From Bimuria novae-zelandiae CBS 107.79 (lineage: Eukaryota; Ascomycota; Dothideomycetes; Pleosporales; Didymosphaeriaceae): a stretch of DNA of 64,000 bases. Below the pieces are notes generated by a model that ran no database searches, was not told where the DNA came from, and worked only from the letters and a program-made list of their open reading frames with translations. The stretch lies in the NCBI GenBank assembly GCA_010015655.1, contig ML976696.1, forward strand, positions 1-64,000, read 5' to 3'. Below, one piece after another: positions 35,550-46,379 of this stretch. Made by a program: the position numbers and the translations under genes. Position 1 is the stretch's first letter. Each line of letters starts with the position of its first letter.

Positions 35550-37407
35550 ACTTATAAGTGAGTCGGATACACAAGCGAGACGGATACCCTACCAAGACCT
35601 CACTAAAATATATACTCTATATAATAGTACAGAACGCCTATTAATAGTTATTAGAAATTATGTAAGCTAATTTACTAAAATTTACCTTTACTTCTTTTTT
35701 ATACGTACGCGTATTATACTTAGCCTTACTATAATATTTATAGCGCAAATAAGATAATTTATATTTATTAGCGTGTATCTTTTTTTGCCTTCTTATTATT
35801 ATTACGGGCTACAAAGTCCTTTAAAATAGTTAATTACTAGCTATTAATAGCTATAAGAACTGTTTCTTACTATAGTTACTTTTTTTAATATAATTTTTAT
35901 CGCGTAGTAGCCTTATTAGTAGCTTAAAGCTTAATAATTTACTTTTACGCTAATACTAGCTTATACGCTACTACTATTACGCCTTTTATTATCTTTTTAA
36001 AGGCCTTAATTAGACTTATTAAGAAATTATCTAAGTGCTTTTAAATCCTCTTTTTTACTAGCGTTAATTATAACCCTAGTATTAAAGTATTATTAGGCGT
36101 TTATAACTATTATATACTATCGCGTATAGTATAAGGCGAAGGCGTACGTAGATAAACGTTAAGCTTTAATATTATTACTTTTAGGTTAATGGAAATAAGG
36201 CTAGCACCTTAAAAGCTTTTTTAAATATTATTTTAAGTTATTATAGCCTTATAAGTAGTAATAAAGCAAGGCAGAAACTCAGTTTTAGTAATATACGTAA
36301 TATAGTTACGTATTAGATTCTTAGCTTAGCGCCTATACGCCTTTCTTAATAGTAAGAAATATCCTATATCTAGAAGCTATAAGAGGTACGACAAATACAG
36401 AGGTATATAAAGAGTAATAATTTTATTATCTTTATAGTATTACTAAATCTTAAGCAGGTTATAACTCTTATAGCTATTAATAATACGTAGCTAATAACTA
36501 CTAATAGTACGTCCTTTTATATGTGCGTTAAATATTTTAACTCCTATAAACTAAGCTTATTTATTATCTAGCTATTTTTAAAGACTTTAAAAATCTAGTC
36601 GCGAGGTAGATCCTTTTCTAAGTACTAAGTAAAGAGGTAGTGCTTATCCTAAAAAATAATAAAAGGTGGAATTGGCTAGCCTATCGCATTAACCCCTTAG
36701 AGAACTAAAGTTTACTTTTAATTACTTTATTATATACTTTTTAGCTTACTTTAATGCTTAAAGCTTATAATAACTATTCTTATTAATATTATGTCTATTA
36801 TAGAATTAGACTTATTATAATTATAATCATATTTATCTAGGACACGTTACTTGGCTTTAGTATTGTTTATAAGCTAGACCTGGCCTTGTATAACCTTAGG
36901 ATCCTTATAGAGGGTTCTTTTTTAGTTATACTTTTAATTAAACTTAACTTAAAGCTCGAGCTAGCGTTTAATAAAGTTTATAGCCTAGTTTTAACCTATA
37001 ACGTCACGGTATCGCTTAGCTAGTAAAGAATTAGCTATAACTATTTATAATAATAAGCTAGGACGGAAATCCACGCGCGTCTAAGTTAATTATATACTAA
37101 GTATTTACTTACTGCTCTATTAGAAGGAGATTTATAAATTTAGGTATATAATTACGTTAAAACATTTTCTTAGCACGTTAGTTACTTAGTATAGTTTAAA
37201 AAATATTACAGATAGATACAGCACATTATATAATTAGAGTTACGTTTTATTAAAAAGCTTAAAGCGTAAGCTATATATAAGCTTTTTTTTAAAAGTAATA
37301 ACTAATAAGGTAATTAAGATATCGCGTTGTATGATAGGTAGTAGTATAATTTAGTAAGGTCTTGGCAGAGTATCTAACTCGCTTGTGCATCCGACTCGCT
37401 TATAAGA
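35550..37407 (-). mobile_element. Fot1/pogo-like DNA transposon B, RIP-mutated
   Basis: TIRs contain AAGCGAG-type motifs 17 bp apart and then CCAAGACCTYACTAAA. TA flanks both ends (35548-35549, 37408-37409). Length 1858 bp. The interior is a reverse-oriented relative of elements A and C. The transposase on the minus strand has stops throughout. Confidence 0.87.
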
Positions 37408-37435
37408 TAGGTTATTAATTTTTCTTTAATTTAAA

Positions 37436-37850
37436 TGTTAGGTTCCATCTAGGATAGCTGGTCCTAAACGGGCTATGGTTGGTTCTCGGGCAGGAGTACT
37501 AGTAGGACGGGAGAGGGTCGTAGTAATAGCTTGCGCTTGTCACTGGAGCGTTAGTATTAAAGGTGTGTATAGTATAATCAAATCAACAAGGTTGCTTATT
37601 CAGATCCAAACAATAGATTAATAAACAAGATTGAACACAAATATCCGGGAGGGATATTCGAGCTCTCTATATACTACGTGAATCCTGCCATCCTCTGTCT
37701 TCCTGCCATCCGGGATGGTTACACCATCCAGGATAGTTTTGCTTGGCGGGATGGCATGTCACGTGACCTCGGCTGAACAGCCCCGCCGAGTGTTACCCTT
37801 GCTGAGGACCCGTTGGCCCTCCGCGTCTCGTACATGTTCAGATCCTAACA
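37436..37850 (-). repeat. G2 3' LTR (left)
   Basis: 415 bp. It contains CACGTG at 37760 and CCATCC-GGGATGG palindromic motifs near 37707-37756. Upstream of the accessory ORF, it could supply its promoter. Confidence 0.9.
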
Positions 37851-37981
37851 TCACCTCCCCTCTTTCAGATAGCGTCCTCGGTATCCTCGTTCCGCGCCTC
37901 CTGGCTGCAGATACGGTCGTCGCATATAAATACTCGGGTGAGTCGCTGTTTTCGCGTTCTGGCCTTAATGCCTTCCTGACC

Positions 37982-38602
37982 ATGCCTAAGGATCCTAAGC
38001 CCCGCAAAGCGCGTGCGCCTCGCAAGAAGACTTCGACCCAAGAGCGACACGATCGCGCCGTTCGTATTCGCGAGTCGTCAAAGGAGATGGTGTTTCGTTG
38101 TGAAAGGTGTACAAAGAAGAATTTGCGATGTTTCGTGGATACCGCATCCAGTCGTTGCGCTGGCTGTATTGCTGCGCATGCTGAGTGTGAGCTGTACGTT
38201 CCTAAAGAAGAATGGGAAAAGGTAGAGCAAGAGAAGCGTGAGAAAGAGCTTGCGGTTGCTCGTGCGGAAGCTCTCTTAGCTCAAAGTAGATTAGAGTTAT
38301 TAGAGGTAAAGAGTCGTGAACAAGAATTTGCTCGTCGTGATTTAGCAATAGCAAAGGTTTATTAGAGTTAAGGGGCAGATACTCAGGATAAGGTGCAAGA
38401 GACGGAGAGCTCGAGTGCAGTCGCTCCGTTCCAAGACAATTTCCTCGCTGATCCGGGCTGGTCACAGGCTAACAATCTCCTTCCTGATCCACTAATAGAT
38501 CTTCTTCTTAACGAGTTCCTATCTGGTTCTCCTCCGATCGTTTCTGGTTCCTTCTCGTGGTCTAACGATAGTATTGTGCTAATATTTAGCAACAGTTATT
38601 AA
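37982..38602 (+). pseudogene. G2 accessory ORF: Zn2Cys6-like cluster plus coiled coil, antisense to pol
   Basis: ATG 37982 (context CTGACCATGC). The N-terminal 35 residues are rich in Lys and Arg. Cysteines at 40, 43, 50, 59, 62 and 69 give C-x2-C-x6-C-x8-C-x2-C-x6-C, within the consensus of fungal Zn(II)2Cys6 DNA-binding clusters. A Lys/Glu-rich coiled coil follows (about 75-125). TAG (38363-38365) and TAA (38369-38371) interrupt; the same frame then continues with FQDNFLADPGWSQANNLL to TAA 38600. Both stops are one transition from CAG/CAA. The first 127 codons are open and could still be made. The role is unknown: DNA binding or retroelement accessory function are guesses. Relatives: 45878-46363 and 61681-62262. 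Confidence 0.78.
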
Positions 38603-41600
38603 GGTTTGCTTCTAGTTCCTATGTGTCTTCTAAGTGTGGATATCCTTTCTACTTAATTAAGTAGGTTCGTGGCTAATCCGTGTGTTATAGTATCTTCTCG
38701 ACTTCGAATTCGGTTTCCTCCTCTGGCTGGTGATAGAAGGTGGTTTCGACTAGTGTTTCAGGGTCTACTAGTTCCAATTAATCTATGTAGAATACTGGGT
38801 GTATTTTGGCGTCTAGTGGTAGTTTTAATCGGTAGTTAACTAGTGATACTTGTTTAGAAATAAAAAATAGTCTAACCTTAACGTAATCTAGTTTCTTATG
38901 CTTTTTCTTCTAAGTTTAAAGATTTTTCGTAAGCAGGTATGCTTTATCCCCCTTCTTTAGCTAAGGTGCCGTTTTTCTTTTTTAGTTTATGTAGGAAATG
39001 CTTTGCTATTAAGCTTTCTCGAGGTTCTCTCGGAGTTATTAATATATTTCTTTTATTTTTATAGCCGTGTTGATGGCTTCTTTCGTTCTAATAGCAGTAG
39101 GAAATGTCTAATTAAAGAGATGTAGATGTCTTTTGTAGTTTGCATAGAACGGTGTATATCTAGTTACTACTAATATCTTGTTATTATATGCTAATTGTGC
39201 TATTAGTAATAGGGAAATCTAGTTATTCTTCTGGTTGTTGCAGTAGATGCGTAGGTACGTTTCCATTATTTAATTTGTACGTTCTGTTTGTCCGTCCGTC
39301 TATAGGTGGTAGGCTGTTAATAGTTTTCGTTTCGTTCCAATAAGTGCTATAAGTGTTGTCTAGTAGTTCGAAGTGAAGAGTTTGTCTCTATCGCTGATAA
39401 TTATCTTGGGGATGCTATAATGTCGTATAAGTTAATCTAGGATAAGGAACGCTAGTTCCGTTACTATTATTATCTTTTTACACGGTAGTAATTCTACGTA
39501 TTTAGTAAATCTGTATACGATTACCAGTACTGCGTCGTAACTTACTCCGTTTGTGGGATCTTTTAACTTTGGCAATCCTGTAACAAAGTCTATTACGATG
39601 TCTTCCCATGGTGCCGTGGGTATCTAGATAGCTTACATTTCTCTATACTTAAGATGTGTTACGTGTTTATTGCGCTGGCATTCTGCGTATTTGCGTATGT
39701 AGGTTGCTATTGCTTCCTTAATTCCTTTAAAGCTATAGTTTCTCTAGATTAGTTCCATTGTCTTCTTGATTCCGGGGTGTCCGTATACAGGGTCGTCGTG
39801 GTATTATTATATAACCTCTGTCTGTTGTTCCTTTAGTACTTTTCGTGTAAGTATAAGGAGTTAATTGAGTTCTGCCGTCGGTTCTAGGGAACTGTCAGGA
39901 TTTTTCTTTAGTATAGCAGAGTAGGTTTTAACTTTTTCTCTATTATTATTTATTCTGCTAAGAGTATCTGCTCGTCCGTTTTCCTTGCCTGGGGTATATA
40001 TAATTTTAAATTTGTATTGTCCTAGCGTTTCTAACTATCTTGCTTATTGTTAGGTTAGTTCCTTTGTGGTTATAAAGCGTGTGAGGTTCTTATAGTCTAT
40101 AAAGATCGTAAGTTCTAAGTAACTATATGCATAGATCCTCTAGTGTTTAATAGCTTTTATAATTACGAGTAGTTCTTTGTCGTGTACTTCGTATCGTGAT
40201 TTTTCGGGTGTAAATTTGTGTGCGTAGTATGTAATTAGGTGCTATTTACCATTCTTCTCTTGTTTCGCGCATGCTCTGACTGCTAAGTCGCTTACGTCTA
40301 TTTTAATACGCAGGGGTTCGTTGTCCTGGAAGTGTATAAGGACTAGTAGCGTAATACATGCTTTCTATAGCGTTTAGAATGCTTACTCGCATTCTTTTAT
40401 CTAGTTAAAAGGTTTATCTTTCTTTATAAGGTTCGTAAGTGGTAGCGTAATTCTGGAGTAGTCTGTGATAAACTATCTGTTAAATCTAGTAAATCTAAGG
40501 AAGGCTTGTACTTCCTTAAGGTTAGTAAGTAATTTCTACTTCTTTACTTCCTTAATTTTTAAAGGGCTTACTTAGATACCTTTGGTATTAATAACATGTC
40601 CTAGAAACTCTAGTTCTGTAACATGGAATTTGCATTTCTTAAGTTTTAATTATAGGTTGGCGCTATTTAGTGCCTATAGTACCATTTATACGTGTTGTAC
40701 ATGATCCTTCTCTTGTTTAGAGAATATCAGGATGTCGTCGAGGTAGGTAACTATAAATATGTCAAGGTAGTTCCTTAGTACGTTATTAATTATTACTTAG
40801 AACGTTGCTGGTGCGTTCGTGAGTCTAAAAGGCATGACTTAGTACTTAAATAGTCCGTATCTGGTTCGAAAGGCTATCTTCCACTCGTCACCTACTACTA
40901 TTCGTATGAGGTGGTATCCGTCTCGTAGGTCGAATTGTGTGAATATCTTGGCTCGTCCTAGCCTGTCTCGAGATTCTTGTATGTTCGGCAGTGGGTATCT
41001 GTTCTTAATCGTCATGTTATTTAGCCTTTTATAGTTAATGTATAGACGTTGTGTTCTATCCTTCTTTATAATAAATATTAGGGGTAATGCTGCTAGCGAT
41101 TCTGACTTGCGTATCTATCGCCTTTTAAGGGCTTTCTTTAGGAATTCGCGTGTCTATTAGAGTTCTTTTGCGCTTTGTCTATATAGTAGTCTAAAGGGTG
41201 GCGTCTTTCCTTCTTTAAGAATAATATAGTGGTCTTAGTGTGTATGCTTAGGAAGGGCGTTAGCTCCTTTCTCTTCCTAAAACAAATAACTCTATTCCTT
41301 ATATTTATTAGGGATATTAAGAGGTGTGCTGTTCTCTTCGTGCTTACGCTTTATAACCTGGTGGTTCCTGCCAGCGTTTGCCAAGTTGGTTTCGTGTTTA
41401 TTGACTTCCAGTCGCGAGATTATGTTATTAATAGCTCTCTTATTTACTATTATACTCTATTAATGCGTAGGCTTTGCTTGTAATGCATAGTTACAGCGCT
41501 TAAAAGATAGCTCTTTCTTTTCCTAGTTAATTATAGGGTTATGCTTCCTTAACTAGGGTAATCCTAAAATCACGTCGTAATTGGCTTCTTTAATAATGTC

Positions 41601-43774
41601 AAGGGTAATTAATTCCTGGTGTCTATGGATTGTAAGGGTGGTTTCGACCTCGTATTCAATGGTTGCTTTACCGGGTATCAGTTATCTATTCGCGACATGG
41701 ATAGCATAGGGTATAGCCTTCTTGCGCTTATAGAGTCCCGCTCTATTAAGTGCTTTTCTTAACACATAGCTTTCCTGTGCTCCTGAGTCTAGCATGGCTT
41801 TTATCTATGTTCCTTTAAGCTATACTAGTAGCTTGATTAATGCCTGACTATTTGTGGCATTTAGTTTCTTAAAGGCGTTTTCTCGCCTAAGCCTAGGTCT
41901 AAAAAAGACATTTTCTTTGTAACTGGCTCCGTGGGTTCGAGGTGTCCTTCCTTCTTTTTCCTTTAAGGCTACTGCTAGGCCTCTTCTAAGATAGCTTCAC
42001 TGTCTTCTTCCTTTGTTACCATTTTAATCCTAAGGGTCGTGGTCCCTTTTAGTACGCGATTAAACCCATGCTTGTCTTTTTACTTCTTATGTTCCTCGTA
42101 GTTAGGGTGTAAGCATGTTTGCCATTTATCTAACGCGTATTTTCTATTAACTAATAGTAATAGTGCTTAGTTTAGTGCTTAGTTAAGGTATAAAAAGTAT
42201 CGCGTTTTACGTTTATCCTAGAGGTGAACGTCGCAATGATTAATAGGGCAGTTAAACTACTCTTATCTATATTATTAGTATGTTTAGGGAAAGTAGCTGT
42301 ATTCCTTAGCTTAGTAATAAATAGTATATTAATCTTCTCTATAGAGGGTCTATCGTATGGTCTTATGCGTAGGGTTATAGTAGTCCAGGTCGTACTATGG
42401 TTTGTAGTTCGGGCGTTTGTTTAGGTACTTCTTCTTAGGGTCTTCGTGGGCGTAATAGTGGTCCGCCATTTCTCGTGCTACTTTACTAACTAGGTTAGGT
42501 TAGTAAGTATGAAAAAATGCTTCTGCGTAGTCTTGTTATTCTACCGCCGTAAACCCGAAGTCTCCTTCTCGAGGTTGGTGTTTTTCTAAGAAGTTAAAAA
42601 CGTTTGTTGTCTTGCTAGTAACTAGCTTATTCTAGCTAGGGTAAGGTGTAGGAGATTGAGGCATTGGTTCCTTCTCCTTTTCGTTTTTATCTAAACTTTC
42701 GTTTGCATCCTTGTAGAGTTGTAAGTTAGGCGATTCTAATCGCTCCAAGTCTTTATCTTAGATATTAAGTTACTTAATAGCGTCTATTACTTACTATTCC
42801 TTGTCGGTTGCGTCTGCATCTGCGACAGATAGTACGTTTAACTATCTAATGACCTTGTTCTTAGATCTGCAGTTCCTGGCGATGTGGCCTAGTTTACCAC
42901 ATGTAAAACATAGGCGCGTCCTAGTTCCCTTGCGTTAGGTTCTATCTAGGTTGCGCTGGTTAGGCTTTTAGAGGCCTATAGCCTTTCCTGTTCCCTTTTC
43001 TAGGTTATTAAACTGGACATCTTCTATAGGTTAGGGTCCGTAATAGTTGCGTTACTGGCGTCGAGGTATTTTCGGCGGTGCCCTATAGACTATAGGTGCC
43101 TATTATCTAAAACTAACGTTCCTTGGGTTCTTGCGTAGTTCTTCTTGTAATACAAACTATTCCCTATTAATGCGGATAGTCTCTTTGTATAGTTCTTCTA
43201 AGGTCTCTATCTTTGCACTACTGCGCAGGAGTTCCTCGCGCATATTACGTTTAAGGCCTTATTTATATATTATTTTAAGAGATTTATCCTCCTAGTCAAG
43301 TTATACGGCGTACTTGCAGAATTCGACTACATACTTGGCTATAGATTATTACTATTAGATCGTCTAGATCGCACGCTTAGCGATAGCGGTTTTATTAGCA
43401 ATTCTAAATATCTATTAGAGGCATTTTTTAAAGTTAGCGTAGTCCTTTATAATATTAATAGCATCTTTGTTGCTATTAATGTAGTCTTTATCCTCGTTGT
43501 CGTGATCCATGTCTAGGTATTTAACTAGGTAAGGATAGATCTATTCTTTAGCGCTTCCTCGCATGTAAGTCGCTGCGAAGATGACCTTCTTTTTATCTTT
43601 AAAATCTTAGTTTTAGTCAAAGAAGTAGAGGTCTAGTTATAACAGCTAGGTATTAAGGAGGGTACGATTGCTATTATATAAATCGGGTTTGTGTGCCTTG
43701 TTCTTGCCATCCCCTATAGGGGTGACATGGTTATCCGAAGCTATAGAAGAGTTAGGGGTCCTATTAGTACTCAT
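38589..43774 (-). pseudogene. G2 gag-pol, degenerate
   Basis: gag starts at ATG 43774 (MSTNRTPNSSIASDNH). Reading through stops: capsid-like region (KKKVIFAATYMRGSAK), zinc knuckle CFTCGKLGHIARNC near 42870-42912, protease MLDSGAQESYVL near 41750-41800, RT with YLDDILIFS near 40725-40755, RNase H (RIKIDVSDLAVRAC near 40280-40320), integrase about 39140-39830 (PWEDIVIDFVTGLP), and a C-terminal chromodomain (RTYLIK, KGYPHLEDT) near 38600-38700. The pol end reaches at least 38589 and so overlaps the accessory ORF on the other strand. Confidence 0.9.
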
Positions 43775-43791
43775 GTTAAGGGTGTTCAAAA

Positions 43792-44242
43792 TGTTAGGTT
43801 CCATCTAGGATAGCTGGTCCTAAACGGGCTATAGTTGGTTCTCGGGCAGGAGTACTAGTAGGACAGGAGAGGGTCGTAGTAATAGCTTGCGCTTATTACT
43901 AGAGCGTTAGTATTAAAAGTGTGTATAGCATAATTAAATCAACAAGGTTGCTTATTCAGATCTAAACGATAGATTGATAAACAAGATTAAACACGAATAT
44001 CTGGGAGGGATATTCGAGCTCTCTATATACTACGTGAATCCTGCCATCCTCTGTCTTCCTGCCATCCGGGATGGCTTCACCATCCGGGACGGTCTCGCCA
44101 TCTAGGATAGTTACACCATCCAGGATAGTTTTGCTTGGCGGGATGGCATGTCACGTGACCTCGGCTGAACAGCCCCGCCGAGTGTTACCCTTGCTGAGGA
44201 CCCGTTGGCCCTCCGCGTCTCGTACATGTTCAGATCCTAACA
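43792..44242 (-). repeat. G2 5' LTR (right)
   Basis: 451 bp. It is longer than the other LTR because of an added block of CCATCYRGGAYRG motifs (about 44080-44115). CACGTG is at 44152. Confidence 0.9.
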
Positions 44243-44406
44243 TTAAAGTACTGAGTACTAAGGTTAAGCTTGTTTATAATTATTAATTAAAAGATATAGT
44301 CTGATTAAATTAATTAAAAATAATTATTAGATTTAACGAGGAAATATCTATAGCTTTAAAAGATTAAAGTATTAATAGCTACTTCATAGTATTAATCTAG
44401 ACCTTT

Positions 44407-44661
44407 TGTTGAATGGGCTATACTAAGCCAAGCATATCGCGATATGATAGGGCTAGATAGTTGTACGATGGTACGGGTGAGAAAATGGTCTGGTATTCAA
44501 GTCTTGTCTATCTATTCTACGTACGGAGGAAAGGGGATTATAAGGATTAATGCTCGCGCACGGTAACTATGGTCTGTGCCTTTGCCTGTGCGGTATTACA
44601 TAACCATTGTCACCTGTCTTAAGACATCGCATTAGGTAGCTGCCCGTACTGCGTACGGACA
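44407..44661. mobile_element. Solo LTR, family TGTTGAATGGGC, copy 2
   Basis: Starts TGTTGAATGGGC, ends TGCGTACGGACA, flanked by CCTTT (44402-44406, 44662-44666). Related to 23073-23325. Confidence 0.88.
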
Positions 44662-44666
44662 CCTTT

Positions 44667-45195
44667 TAAAATAGGCGAAAGAAGTGTCGCTTAGCGATTA
44701 AGGCTAGTTCTTAGCTAGTTTATAAAAAAGACTAATACCTTATTTAAATACGCTATTATTAGAGGCCTAAACGCATAGATATCTTAAGGCTATAATATAT
44801 ATAGATTAAATAGAGTAGATAAATAGCTAATAGAATCTTCTTATAATTATAAAAAATAATAATATCTATAGCAATATAAGATCTATAGCAATTAAAAATT
44901 AAATATTAATACAATTATCTTGCTTTAGCGTTCAAAAGGTAATTAAATACCTACTGTAGCTATATAATGCCTATTCAATTATTTAACCAGCTAAATTTAA
45001 ATACTATAATAAGAATTTACTAGTGTTAAGGATTAAGATCTTTAATATAACTTAATTATATAATTATAAAAGTAGCCTAATAAATAAGAACTAGGTCTAA
45101 GGCAGATCAGTTAACGCATATACAGTTAATAAGCGATATTTACTTATAGCTACTATTCTAAATAGCTTGCCTTATAGTCTTGCTCTAGTATAGAG
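44667..45195. other. RIP-mutated DNA, no gene seen
   Basis: TA-rich; nothing recognisable. 44248-44401 is similar. Confidence 0.4.
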
Positions 45196-45711
45196 TGTTA
45201 CAAGGGCTATACGTATCTAAGCCTGTTCCGGATGAGGGGAGGATAGGTTAAGTGTAAAGCATCATGCGAATATTTAGTAGTTAAGAGCTAAGGATAATAA
45301 TAAGATTAGCTATAAATAATCTAGTCCTATAATTAACTATAGAATAACTAATTAGGAGGTTTATTAATCTATTATAAGAGATGTATTCCAAGTGTTAAGA
45401 ATTAAATATAAGGAGTAGGAAAAGTATAGCAAGTATTTTAAACTATATACTAGTTATTTTCTTCCTTAATATCCTAGAATCCTTTTAGTCTCTTAAAAGA
45501 CTTGCTTCTTAGCGGGATATTCTTTAGTTTTCCTACTAAGCTAGTGTCTTTTTAGGATTCTATCCTCTTAGTGGGATCTTAATTACGTAACTATTAACTT
45601 AATCCTGCCCTATTTACTCTTATACTAAGCCTTGTTAGTCCTTTTGCGGGGATCTTTATTATTTTATAGTTTATAATTATTATATTGCTATAATTCTTTA
45701 TAACTATAATA
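45196..45711 (-). repeat. Probable 3' LTR of Gypsy element G3
   Basis: The right boundary TATAATA followed by TTATCCCCCTTTTTAG aligns with the LTR end and polypurine complement of G4. The left boundary (TGTTACAAGG) is a guess, and no duplication was found. Confidence 0.4.
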
Positions 45712-45877
45712 TTATCCCCCTTTTTAGGGTTAGTATTCTAATATCTTATTCGTATATATTATTATAGAGTTATGTTACGCGTCTTATTTAGTGATAGTTT
45801 TTAAGATATAAAGGTAAGCGTATTTTTACCTAAAGTTACATTATATTTTCCTTTAGATTTTCTTAGCCTCCCTAACT

Positions 45878-46363
45878 ATGCCTAAAGTAATAAAATAATT
45901 ATTAACTAAGTCCTATTATTAGCGTGCTAACTAAATTTATACTTAGTGTTTAAAGTTACTAATGCATTATAAACGTTATAAAGAGAAGAATATCCTAAAG
46001 TACTTTATAGATATTACTACTAGGTAGTATACTACTTATATTATAGTTCATACGGATTATAGCCTCTAGGTCCCTAAGCAAGAGTGGGAAAGGGTTTAGG
46101 CTATAAAGCGTAAAAAGCGCCTAGCCTTACTTTAGACGAAAGTAAAAGTAGCTTACTTAAAGTTAGAAATTACGTAGATAGAAGAAGAAAAGTAGGCCTT
46201 TACTACTTATAATACTCGTGTGGCTAACGTTCTAAATTCGTTAAAAAAGGAGGCTTTAAAGAGTATTGGTGCTACTATTATTCCTAAAATATCGCTATTT
46301 ATACCTTTTACCAACCTAGACTAGCTATAGGCTAATTCTTCTTTATTTTTTTTATTTTTCTAA
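45878..46363 (+). pseudogene. G3 accessory ORF, all six cluster cysteines changed to tyrosine
   Basis: ATG 45878 (MPKVIK, compare MPKDPK in G2). The frame holds stops but keeps the layout: Tyr at codons 31, 34, 42, 51, 54 and 61, where G2 has Cys with nearly the same spacing; then VPKQEWERV (G2: VPKEEWEKV). TGY-to-TAY at every position is what G-to-A RIP predicts. The last part (PFTNLD, ANSSL) matches the G2 tail. It is convergent with G3 pol. Confidence 0.7.
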
Positions 46364-46379
46364 CTTTGTTATTAATTTT

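Larger units (their letters stand above)
37436..44242 (-). mobile_element. Ty3/Gypsy element G2 with an opposite-strand accessory ORF
   Basis: LTRs at 37436-37850 and 43792-44242 start TGTTAGGTTCC and end CCTAACA. TTAAA flanks both sides (37431-37435, 44243-44247). gag and pol lie on the minus strand, so the 5' LTR is the right-hand one. A purine tract on the minus strand (GAAAGAGGGGAGGTGA) adjoins the left LTR. The accessory ORF on the plus strand sits between the end of pol and the 3' LTR. RIP is moderate in pol and light near the LTRs. Confidence 0.93.

Noticed and set aside
37715..37981. Extension of the G2 accessory ORF upstream to 37715
   Set aside because: The extra codons lie in the LTR; the ATG at 37982 has better context and aligns with the MPK start in G3.
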